Assembly (NCBI GenBank): GCA_963922455.1
Contig: CAWUIO010000096.1
Coordinates: forward strand, 1-25,327
DNA from: CAWUIO01 sp963922455
GTDB lineage: Bacteria > Bacteroidota > Bacteroidia > Cytophagales > Microscillaceae
Direction of reading: 5' to 3'
Length of the DNA: 25,327 bases
Part shown: positions 9,004 through 16,205 of the stretch, piece by piece
How the letters are laid out: every line of letters begins with the position of its first letter
Numbering within the stretch: position 1 is the stretch's first letter
The notes under the pieces: model-generated
Databases searched by the model: none
Seen by the model: only the letters and a program-made list of their open reading frames with translations
What the model was told of the DNA's origin: nothing
Translations under genes and position numbers: made by a program

Positions 9004-9648
9004 ATGAAACAATTTATTAAGCTCTGGTCTCTTCTAGGTTTTATTTTTTTGGCAACTGGCCTACACGCTCAAGATGGAATTAATCAAAACGTTATGCACA
9101 CCTTGGCGGGTAGGAATGCCTTCACCCACCACGGTTTTTTTGTGGCTCCAGTGGTCAATGTCTCCAGCTTTGATGGGCAAACCGCCATCCTACCCGGCTT
9201 GCGGGCTGCTTGGACTATCAACCGTTCGGTGAGCATCGGACTGGCCGGTTATGGATTGGCTCCTACTATCAGCCGTTCCGACATTGTATCCGATTTTGAT
9301 GTGCGTCCCTTGGCGGGTTATGGAGGCTTGTTTATAGAGCCTATTGTGGCCTCCAACCAATTGATCCACGTGACTTTCCCCGTGACTTTGGGTGCCGGAT
9401 GGACAGGTTATGTCCGGGATTGGGCCGATGATGATTTTAGCAATCGGAATGATCGCTCGCTTATTGATGATCACATTTTCTGGTATGTAGAGCCCGGCGT
9501 TCGGGCCGAGTTAAATGTAGCCCGCTTTTTTCGGGTAGCTATGGGGGCGGGATACCGCTATACTTCTGATATTGAATTGATTAATACCCCCGAAGATGCC
9601 TTGCGAGGCATGAGCTATGCCCTTGAATTGAAATTTGGAATTTTTTGA
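9004..9648 (+). CDS. Exported outer-membrane-type beta-barrel protein
   Basis: 214 aa. The signal peptide is MKQFIKLWSLLGFIFLATGLHA, with cleavage near HAQ-DG. The mature part alternates short amphipathic strands rich in Gly, aromatic and small residues (FFVAPVVNVSSF, AILPGLRAAWTI, VSIGLAGYGLAPTI, HVTFPVTLGAGWTGYV) and ends in a strand with a C-terminal aromatic (SYALELKFGIF). This is the usual signature of a small barrel inserted by the BAM complex. No specific family was recognised and the function is unknown. It stands alone on the plus strand and ends at a strong terminator 48 nt downstream. Confidence 0.75.
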   Translation: MKQFIKLWSLLGFIFLATGLHAQDGINQNVMHTLAGRNAFTHHGFFVAPVVNVSSFDGQTAILPGLRAAWTINRSVSIGLAGYGLAPTISRSDIVSDFDVRPLAGYGGLFIEPIVASNQLIHVTFPVTLGAGWTGYVRDWADDDFSNRNDRSLIDDHIFWYVEPGVRAELNVARFFRVAMGAGYRYTSDIELINTPEDALRGMSYALELKFGIF

Positions 9649-9695
9649 TCGGCGATTATAGTCTTTCTCTTGGGGAAAGGCATACCCTACAAAAG

Positions 9696-9723
9696 ACCTA
9701 CTGGCCTCCAGTGGGTTTTTTTT
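9696..9723 (+). terminator. Rho-independent terminator of the 9004-9648 gene
   Basis: A stem of ACCTACTGG (9696-9704) and CCAGTGGGT (9708-9716), 9 bp with one G-T wobble and a 3-nt loop, runs straight into eight T (9716-9723). Confidence 0.9.
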
Positions 9724-9802
9724 ATATACTATCTGTTCTTAGCGTCTCGTTCAATGCCCCCAGTTGTGAGGGAGGGCTCTAGGATGGCCCCGAACTTCAA
9801 AT

Positions 9803-9877
9803 AAAAGGCAGTTCTTCAAGCTGGCCTCGATGGGCTATTCAGCCGCGAAGCCCGCTTAACAGATAAAACTGCCTTTT
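9803..9877. repeat. Perfect 11-bp inverted repeat enclosing 53 bp
   Basis: AAAAGGCAGTT (9803-9813) pairs perfectly with AACTGCCTTTT (9867-9877). The interior holds smaller pairing options (GGGCT with AGCCC; AAGC with GCTT). It lies between two convergent genes. On the plus strand a run of seven T follows at 9884-9890; on the minus strand the TTTT of the arm is followed by ATTT. It could be a bidirectional terminator with a long loop for the S9 peptidase gene, a small structured RNA, or a mobile-element remnant. Confidence 0.6.
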
Positions 9878-9971
9878 CACTTATTTTTTTAAGGCAACTC
9901 AAAAATCCCTTTCTTTGATACGGGTGTAATACCATCATAGGAGTCCCGGGTTCTATTCTCTGCTTTCACAA

Positions 9972-10102
9972 GGCTGAGGGATAGAGCGGCCTGTTTGAGC
10001 TCGTGTTGGCCCTGCGGGCAGAGGCAGCGAGTAGCGAAAGCCCGACCCCGGCGGCACCGAGTGTCCATCGGTAAACCCATGGGCACCGCCGGGGGCAGCC
10101 CC
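9972..10102 (+). repeat. 130-bp structured intergenic repeat, copy 3 (GGCTG/CAGCC subfamily)
   Basis: Same orientation as copy 1. The inner stem is extended to 9 bp, CCCCGGCGG (10046-10054) / CCGCCGGGG (10086-10094), with a 31-nt loop. The terminal pair is GGCTG/CAGCC. It ends 11 bp before the stop codon position of the minus-strand S9 peptidase gene, so in that transcript it forms the start of the 3' untranslated region. Confidence 0.92.
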
Positions 10103-10113
10103 TTATACGTATT

Positions 10114-13100
10114 TTACTCCTTATCTAAGAGTTCGTATCGTTTGTAAATCCCTTTTTCTAGGGCAGGCACCCCTTGGCGCATCCAGGCCGGTTCGGCTTG
10201 AAATTTCAAATAGTAATTGAAAAACTGGAACATCCGGATGGCGTAATCCAAGCGGTTATGCGATTGGGTAAGCCCGTGGGCCTCTCCGTTGTAATTGAGC
10301 ATCCAAGCGGGTTTGTTCAAGCGGCGAAGGGCCACAAAAAACTCAATGCCCTGGTACCAAGGCACGGCGCCATCGGCATCATTGTGCATCATCAAGACGG
10401 GGGTCTCGATACGGTCGGCAAAAAATAAAGGAGAGTTCTCGATATAAAGTAAGGGCTTTTCCCAGAGGGTGGCACCCAATCGGCTCTGAGAGCGCTCATA
10501 TTGGAACATCCGGCTAAGGCCACTCTGCCAGCGAATCCCCCCGTAGGCGCTGGTCATGTTAGAAACGGGCGCCCCCGCTATGGCTGCCGCAAATAAATTG
10601 GTTTGGGTAATGAGGTAAGCGATTTGATAACCGCCCCAACTGTGCCCCTGTACGCCTAAACGGTCGCGGTCTACATAGCCCTGGGCCAACATGTGGGTCA
10701 CCCCCGAAATGACGGCATCGTAAGCACTCTGCCCTGGGTGGCCAAGGATATAGGGGATGTCGGGAACAAATACCAGATAGCCATTACTGGTGTATAAAGG
10801 CTTGCGAATGACCGAGCGGTTGGACAAGGGCGATTCGTATCGGTGCAGGTTTTGGCTATTCCGTTCGTAAAAATAGGTGACCATGGGGTATTTTTTTCCG
10901 GGGTCAAAATTATCGGGTTTGTAAAGCAATCCTTGGAGTTCTTCACCAGAAGGTGCCGTCCAGTTAACCAGTTCGGCGCTTCCCCAGAAATAGGAGTTTT
11001 GCTGCGGGTTGGCCTGACTTACCTTGAGTAATTGGGTAAAACTGGGATCGCTCACATAAAGATCGGGAAAGTCACGATACGATTCGCGGGTAAATAAATA
11101 CTCTTCTTTATTTCTTGCCTTGCGTAGGCCCCGGAAGGAGTACTCATCAAAAACCATTTTGAGAGGAGGGGTACGTTTGATAGGATCCAACTTAAAAAAA
11201 CCGCTGGATTTGCTGGCCAGATCAAAAGCCGAGAGTACCCAGGGCTGCTCAGGCTTTAAGAAGGTTTCTTCGGGGTCTAATTTGAGGTAGCGGTAGGTAA
11301 TCCGCTTTTCCCGGCCATTGGAGGTTAAGCGGATTGGGGGAACCCGCTTGAGGGGATCCAGTTGCCAAATATCGTAGCGGTCATAGACCAAAAATGCCTG
11401 GTCTTCGGCCAGCCAACCGGCGTAGCCATACGAAGGGGCTGCACGAGGTTCGTCATGCAATTCCCGGTAAAATTTAACGGGAGAATTTTGGGTGAGGGCG
11501 ATCGTTTGGCCAGTACGGAGAGCATAGCTATACCAAGTGCTGTCTTTATATTCGTACCAATAGATATATTGCGCATTGGGAGAAAGCTGGGCGCTCCCTT
11601 GGATTTTTTCCTTCAACTTTCGGGCACTCCCGTCACGGTAACTGATGATGTACACATCCTGGTAACGGGGATAGCCCATCCAGGACACTTCTTTTAGGTA
11701 AGGCTCATTACTCGTTCCGATGGCAAAGTCGCTATTTCCCTTCTTAGCCAGCATAATGTTGGGGATTTCAGGCCGGGCCAGTTGTAAGACTTTCCGGTAA
11801 CGGGGATAGACCACCGCTTGGTAGGTTTTCTTTTTATCACGGGAGAGTTCAGACAACTGTTGGCTTTGGAGACGTGAATCTTTCCAGTTCCAAACATCTA
11901 CTTGGATGATTTCTTCGGGAAGTAGATTCGTATCGGCTTGCAAAGGACGGGGAGCCGTACCAAAATACAATTTAGTGCCATCCTCAGAAAATTTTAAGCG
12001 AGCATTTTCACTAATGAGCCAATCATTGGGGATACTCGGATTGCTAGAATCAACAAGTTTACTCGCAATTTGATTTTTTTCTTGCCAATAATAAAGTGCA
12101 TAGGTTTTAACCGGATCTTTTTTATGGGCTTTACTCGTGTCGGTGTCGGCCAAAAAGCCTAACTGGGTTCCTGCTTTATCCCATTGAAGGCCCTTAAACA
12201 GGCCCTCTTGCTGGAATATGGAGAGCAGCTTTTGGTTTTGTAAATCGTATATGTATACCCCCGGCTTAAACTCCTTTTCGTCTCCGGTAGAAGCAAAGGC
12301 CAAGCGAGTACCTTTTTCGTCTATCACATAAGCCGTGACAAAGGGAAACGTATCTTGCTGGGCCGTTTGCAGGCTATGCAAGATTAGGCGCAAACCATTC
12401 TTCGTGTTTTCTTTTTTTATTTTGGGCTTAGGTTGGGACTTGCTTACCAAAGTATCCAGTAGTTTTTGGAGGTTTTCTAACTCTATTTGCAATTGCATAA
12501 TAGAATCTCTTGCCATTTGGGTTTCGGGTGAAACTAGGTTTTGGAGGGTATCGGGGGCAATTGGCTCGGGCTCCGGTTCGGGCTCGGGATCTTTATTTTT
12601 CCGAGATTTGCGTTTTTTGTCTTCTTTTTCTTCCTCTTCTTCAGGCACCTCTGGCGTTTGCTTTTCCCGGAGGGTGTCTTCGGCAGAAGGCTCAGGTTTA
12701 GGAGGTACAGGAATGGGGGTTTGGGCATATAATTGATAGGCCAGGTAATTGCTCGCCTTCTTGGGGATTTTATAGCTTTTTACGTGGGGTATTTTAAGGA
12801 GGCTATCTTTGGCCATAATATAAATCCCCAGCGTATCGTGCGGGAATTTGGAAGCTTTGCGCTTAGCTCGGCGCATGGCTTTTAATGAGTCATAATCGGC
12901 CTGGACAAGGAAGAAGGTATATTGGCCATTATAATCCATTTGGGGGCCGGTAGCCCGGGCAAAGCGTCTAGAAAATTCATCACGGCGGCTTACATCGTGC
13001 ACAAAGACTTCAGAATTACCTTTTAAGGGGGCTTGCTCGTAAACGACCCACCGGCCATCTGGAGAAATGATCCTTTGTTTGATTTCCCGCCAAGAATCTC

Positions 13101-13209
13101 CATCTTCGGGAGATAAGGGGCGAAGGGATTGTCCCTTGAGACTAGATAAAGCGAAACCAGAATATAAGACGAAAACTAGAAAAATTCGTAGGCTAGAGTA
13201 GTAATGCAT
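10114..13209 (-). CDS. Exported S9-family (prolyl oligopeptidase-type) serine peptidase
   Basis: 1031 aa from the ATG at 13207-13209. An ATG 15 codons upstream is possible, but the chosen start places the signal peptide (MHYYSSLRIFLVFVLYSGFALS, cleavage near KGQ) at the N-terminus. The N-terminal 750 residues form a beta-propeller-like region with WD/PD40-type strands (ISPDGRWVVYEQ; QLSPNAQYIYWYEY). The C-terminal hydrolase domain has the nucleophile motif GVQGHSWGGY (Ser857), the Asp in HNDADGAVPW (Asp946) and the His in NGEAHGL (His978). The family cleaves short peptides, commonly after proline or as dipeptidyl- or acylaminoacyl-peptidases. An unusual Pro/Glu/Lys-rich insertion lies at about residues 170-220, with an EPEPEPEPEP run. 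The gene is alone on its strand and convergent with the 9004 gene. Periplasmic location is inferred. Confidence 0.9.
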   Translation of the reverse strand: MHYYSSLRIFLVFVLYSGFALSSLKGQSLRPLSPEDGDSWREIKQRIISPDGRWVVYEQAPLKGNSEVFVHDVSRRDEFSRRFARATGPQMDYNGQYTFFLVQADYDSLKAMRRAKRKASKFPHDTLGIYIMAKDSLLKIPHVKSYKIPKKASNYLAYQLYAQTPIPVPPKPEPSAEDTLREKQTPEVPEEEEEKEDKKRKSRKNKDPEPEPEPEPIAPDTLQNLVSPETQMARDSIMQLQIELENLQKLLDTLVSKSQPKPKIKKENTKNGLRLILHSLQTAQQDTFPFVTAYVIDEKGTRLAFASTGDEKEFKPGVYIYDLQNQKLLSIFQQEGLFKGLQWDKAGTQLGFLADTDTSKAHKKDPVKTYALYYWQEKNQIASKLVDSSNPSIPNDWLISENARLKFSEDGTKLYFGTAPRPLQADTNLLPEEIIQVDVWNWKDSRLQSQQLSELSRDKKKTYQAVVYPRYRKVLQLARPEIPNIMLAKKGNSDFAIGTSNEPYLKEVSWMGYPRYQDVYIISYRDGSARKLKEKIQGSAQLSPNAQYIYWYEYKDSTWYSYALRTGQTIALTQNSPVKFYRELHDEPRAAPSYGYAGWLAEDQAFLVYDRYDIWQLDPLKRVPPIRLTSNGREKRITYRYLKLDPEETFLKPEQPWVLSAFDLASKSSGFFKLDPIKRTPPLKMVFDEYSFRGLRKARNKEEYLFTRESYRDFPDLYVSDPSFTQLLKVSQANPQQNSYFWGSAELVNWTAPSGEELQGLLYKPDNFDPGKKYPMVTYFYERNSQNLHRYESPLSNRSVIRKPLYTSNGYLVFVPDIPYILGHPGQSAYDAVISGVTHMLAQGYVDRDRLGVQGHSWGGYQIAYLITQTNLFAAAIAGAPVSNMTSAYGGIRWQSGLSRMFQYERSQSRLGATLWEKPLLYIENSPLFFADRIETPVLMMHNDADGAVPWYQGIEFFVALRRLNKPAWMLNYNGEAHGLTQSHNRLDYAIRMFQFFNYYLKFQAEPAWMRQGVPALEKGIYKRYELLDKE

Positions 13210-13325
13210 AGATTGGTGTTGACTAAGCTGGGTATTTTTACCAAGCATTGCCAATATTAAAAAAAATTTGTAGGATTATGAAGCGGCCAAGGGGAAAGGA
13301 GGCCCCCAAGAGTAAATAACATACC

Positions 13326-13955
13326 ATGAAACATTTTAAAAATCGGCTTTTTTTTGGATTATTCTTAGGAATTTGGGGAGCTTGTAGTTCTTCCCACATA
13401 GACGATACCGCCTATGACCCACCCGAACTTGCCTTAGATGAGGAAGATATTCAAGAAATACAGGAAGACGCTGAAGCCTTAAGGGAAGAAAGAAATCAAA
13501 AAGGCGACACGGTAGCCCTCAATGACAGTATCTTGAGAAGCTTCCTCCCCACAGAAATAGCCGACTTTAAGCCGGAAGGAGCCTTCGTGGGAACACCCTA
13601 CGGGATGAGTGGTTCTTCATACACCAATGCCGAACAAACCTACACCAATGGAACCTCGCATATCCGAATTACCCTAGATGATTTTAATGGCAAAGAAGCT
13701 AATCTGGCCCAAAACGTAGCCCTTTGGAATAGAGAACCCCGAAGAGAAACGCCCTATATGGTTTCTGGTAAGTTTACCTTCGCCCCTGGTATGATAGGTT
13801 GGGAGGTCTATTCGCGAAAAAAGAGAAAAGCCGAACTGATGATTGCGGTATCCGATAGGGTCTTGCTCACCATTGTGGCCGACCAACAAGAAAGCAGCGA
13901 CTTTATCAAATTTATCGCCAAACGCATGAATTTGGATGCACTGGCCGAGTATTAA
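13326..13955 (+). CDS. Hypothetical lipoprotein
   Basis: 209 aa. MKHFKNRLFFGLFLGIWGAC ends at a probable lipobox Cys20 (sequence GAC, followed by SSSH), so the protein should be lipidated. The mature N-terminus is very acidic (LDEEDIQEIQEDAEALREE), suggesting a flexible linker. The folded part (about 75-209) begins with FLPTEIADFKPEGAF and continues as alternating strands (HIRITLDDFNG; GMIGWEVYSRKKRKAELMIAVSDRVLLTIVADQ). This resembles small single-domain periplasmic proteins that I cannot place in a named family. It is divergent from the S9 peptidase gene and lies 87 nt upstream of the next gene on the same strand, which may be co-transcribed. Confidence 0.75.
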   Translation: MKHFKNRLFFGLFLGIWGACSSSHIDDTAYDPPELALDEEDIQEIQEDAEALREERNQKGDTVALNDSILRSFLPTEIADFKPEGAFVGTPYGMSGSSYTNAEQTYTNGTSHIRITLDDFNGKEANLAQNVALWNREPRRETPYMVSGKFTFAPGMIGWEVYSRKKRKAELMIAVSDRVLLTIVADQQESSDFIKFIAKRMNLDALAEY

Positions 13956-14042
13956 GGCTTGGGAGGCAAAAGGCTAAAATTAGGTAAAGGAGCTATGTTT
14001 ATAATATTTAGATTAATTTACAGAATCAATCAAATAAAGTCT

Positions 14043-14384
14043 ATGCAAGATTGGATAAAAAATCTAGGCTTTGCCGTATTAGGCGGGGCCCTGGTAGGCG
14101 GTGGCATGCTACTTTGGAAAAACCGCGCTCAATTAGCCCATACCCCCACTATGTCATTTGGCTCTCGGCCCTCTACAGTTCCTACTAACTCTTCTCAAGA
14201 GCCGGAACCCTCCAAGTCACAGCCCTCCCAAAAAGTAGAAACCAAGAAAACTATACCGATAAGCACTTCCCCAGAAGAAACGGCCAGCCAAGAATTATAC
14301 AAAGGAAAACCGGTATACCGAGGGAAGCAAGGCGGGAAATATTATATCAATTCCAAAGGGAAAAAGACCTACATACGCGAGTAG
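14043..14384 (+). CDS. Membrane-anchored protein with PBCV-type basic adaptor domain
   Basis: 113 aa from the ATG at 14043. The frame is open upstream to a TTG at 13959 and an ATG at 13995, but the 14043 start puts a glycine-rich membrane helix (NLGFAVLGGALVGGGMLLW, residues 7-25) right at the N-terminus. A Ser/Pro/Glu/Lys-rich linker follows (about 35-82). The C-terminal 30 residues, KPVYRGKQGGKYYINSKGKK, match the PBCV-specific basic adaptor pattern (VY-x-G-x-x-GG-x-YYIN-x-x-GKK-x-Y; PF08789), a short basic module first noted in chlorella viruses and also found in Bacteroidota. The module is thought to mediate binding, but its partner is unknown. Repeat copy 4 lies 71 nt downstream. Confidence 0.75.
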   Translation: MQDWIKNLGFAVLGGALVGGGMLLWKNRAQLAHTPTMSFGSRPSTVPTNSSQEPEPSKSQPSQKVETKKTIPISTSPEETASQELYKGKPVYRGKQGGKYYINSKGKKTYIRE

Positions 14385-14455
14385 TTTCTTTGCACATATT
14401 GTCTTAAAAAGAGTGTTGGATTAGTCCTTTCTTATGTGCCAAAAATAGCTTTCTA

Positions 14456-14585
14456 GGGGCTTCCCCGCGCTATTCCCTCAAGTTTTCATAGGAAAGAAAC
14501 TACCAGCGCGGGTCGGGCTGTCACTACTCGCTGCCTCTCCCCACAAGCCAATACGAGCTCAAACATGCCGTTCCATCCCTAAGCC
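14456..14585 (-). repeat. 130-bp structured intergenic repeat, copy 4 (GGCTT/AAGCC subfamily)
   Basis: Second subfamily: in consensus orientation the inner stem is CCCGCGCT/AGCGCGGG (8 bp, perfect) and the terminal pair is GGCTT/AAGCC. The central block reads GCAGCGAGTAGTGACAGCCC. It lies 71 nt behind the stop codon of the plus-strand adaptor-domain gene, so relative to that gene it is oriented like copies 1, 3 and 5 relative to theirs. Confidence 0.92.
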
Positions 14586-14851
14586 ATTCAACATCAGTGC
14601 TTAATAATAATTTCTGATCTAGAACTCAAGTTGTTTTATCGGGCGATTTCCATTTTATAGTGTAGGTCTGTATCATAGACTTAAGGTGTAAGTTGTTGAT
14701 AGTGAGTAGATAAGTCGTGTATTGCCCTGTCTGTTTGGCCCCTGAATTTAAAAAAAAATAATTCCCTTGTAATGCGAGGGCAATTGCTGGGTATATATAT
14801 ACAAGTTTACCGGCCGGTACACCTATTTTCTCATCAATAAATTATAAACGT
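14586..14851. promoter_or_regulatory. Upstream region of the first toroid gene with two adjacent palindromes
   Basis: This is non-coding. GTATATATATAC (14791-14802) and TACCGGCCGGTA (14808-14819) are perfect 12-bp palindromes whose centres are 17 bp apart, the second ending 32 bp before the ATG at 14852. Together they could be an operator or promoter-spanning site. Upstream, CCCTTG/CGAGGG (14764-14780) forms a hairpin that, read on the minus strand, is followed by a T-rich stretch (14750-14759), resembling a minus-strand terminator although no minus-strand gene ends here. Confidence 0.45.
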
Positions 14852-16120
14852 ATGAAATTGCTAAACCCAATGCTGATGCTAATCGTCAGCCTGGTGGTGA
14901 TGGGCGGATATTGGGCTATATCAAATAAACAGCCCACCCGTAAGGAAATCGGCCTAGTATACACCCCTAAAACCCAAGTAAATAAAGACAGTATCCTATC
15001 TAGTCCCGTTCTAAAACGAGGGATTGATTATCTAGTCTCGGCTCAATTTGAAAATGGAGGATGGGGCGCTGGCACCCACCATAATCAAGGAGAACGAAAT
15101 GCCCTCAACGTGGCCGTAGACCCGGCCACCACGGCTTTTGCTGCTATGGCCTTGCTCCGTACCGGTAGTACCTTAAAAACCGGCCCTTACGCCGAAAACC
15201 TTACAAAAGCCTTGAATTACCTACTAGAAGTAGTAGAAACATCCCCCGAAGAAGGATTTGCCTTGACCAATATTAAAGGTACCCAACCCCAAGTAAAACT
15301 TGGTCAAAACATAGATGCTAGTATGTGTGTACAGTTTTTTCTGAGAATGACACCCCTTATCGAGGAAAATAGTGGGCTGTACAAGAGGGTAAAACAAGCC
15401 ACCGAAAAATGCCTTGTCAAAGTTCAAGCCGCACAGTCGGAAGATGGAAGTATGGTAGGCGGAGGATGGGCCCCTGTTTTGCAATCGGCTATGGCCAACT
15501 CAGCACTGGAACTAGCTTATACCCAAGGAGTAGAAATAGATGAAAAAGCCTTGAAAAAAGCCCGGGACTATCAAAAACAGAATATTGATAAGTCGGGAAG
15601 AGTAAAAAGTGAGCGAGGGGCCGGAGTCGCTTTGTATTCGGTAGCCGGAGCCAACCGGGCCACGTCTCAAGAAGTTCGCCGAGCCAAGGAATTAATTAAG
15701 GATGCTAAAATCAAAGGAAATTTAGATGATTCTGATGGGATTAGCCGTGAAACCCTTAAAAAAACGGGGATTTCCGATGAAGAAGTAGAGCGCCTGGCCG
15801 ATGCTTACGAAGCAAACCGCCAAAGTGTAGAACAATTGCAGGATGATCGGGTCTTGGCTGGCTTTGGAAACAATGGGGGAGAGGAGTTTTTGAGCTTTAT
15901 GATGACCAGCGAGTCTATGCTCATCAGTGGAGGAAATGATTGGACCCAGTGGAAGCAAAAAATGAATACCCTGCTCCAAAAAATACAAAACGAAAATGGA
16001 AGCTGGAATGGTCACCACTGTATCACCAGCCCGGTTTTTTGTACAGCCGCCTGTGTCTTGGCCCTGAGTGTTGAAAATGATAAAGAGTTTTTGTTAGCCC
16101 AGTCTCAAGAAAAAGAGTAA
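14852..16120 (+). CDS. Exported alpha/alpha-toroid protein (squalene-cyclase/prenyltransferase-like), toroid 1
   Basis: 422 aa. An uncleaved or cleavable N-terminal hydrophobic segment (PMLMLIVSLVVMGGYWAI, residues 6-23) directs export or membrane anchoring. Repeats typical of the alpha/alpha toroid follow: LVSAQFENGGWGAG (61-74, a QW-like motif), DPATTAFAAMALLRTG, KCLVKVQAAQSEDGSMVGGGW, and near the end IQNENGSWNGH with CITSPVFCTAACVLAL (380-405). The best match is the prenyltransferase/squalene oxidase repeat family. The DxDD acid motif of active squalene-hopene cyclases is not visible; the nearest string, LDDSDG, lies in a charged insertion (about 285-330). It may therefore be a binding or non-canonical member. 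Cys390, Cys397 and Cys401 are clustered. A strong terminator follows. Confidence 0.75.
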   Translation: MKLLNPMLMLIVSLVVMGGYWAISNKQPTRKEIGLVYTPKTQVNKDSILSSPVLKRGIDYLVSAQFENGGWGAGTHHNQGERNALNVAVDPATTAFAAMALLRTGSTLKTGPYAENLTKALNYLLEVVETSPEEGFALTNIKGTQPQVKLGQNIDASMCVQFFLRMTPLIEENSGLYKRVKQATEKCLVKVQAAQSEDGSMVGGGWAPVLQSAMANSALELAYTQGVEIDEKALKKARDYQKQNIDKSGRVKSERGAGVALYSVAGANRATSQEVRRAKELIKDAKIKGNLDDSDGISRETLKKTGISDEEVERLADAYEANRQSVEQLQDDRVLAGFGNNGGEEFLSFMMTSESMLISGGNDWTQWKQKMNTLLQKIQNENGSWNGHHCITSPVFCTAACVLALSVENDKEFLLAQSQEKE

Positions 16121-16154
16121 ATGTTTCGTTGAACGCGTATTCTTGTTGATGGAT

Positions 16155-16190
16155 AAGCAGGGAAATCTTTTCCCTGCCTATTTCTTTTTT
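16155..16190 (+). terminator. Rho-independent terminator (or attenuator) between the two toroid genes
   Basis: A perfect 9-bp stem GCAGGGAAA (16157-16165) / TTTCCCTGC (16169-16177) with loop TCT is followed by a T-rich tail with six T at 16185-16190. It ends only 15 bp before the next start codon (16206). Confidence 0.88.
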
Positions 16191-16205
16191 GTAGCTTAGA
16201 AATCT

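Noticed and set aside
12335..12736. Plus-strand frame of 133 codons with Gly/Ser runs
   Set aside because: It is the antisense of the Pro/Glu-rich low-complexity part of the S9 peptidase gene; the long frame results from the biased composition.
13292..13307. GGGG/CCCC hairpin between divergent genes as terminator
   Set aside because: The stem is only 4 bp and no T run follows on either strand.
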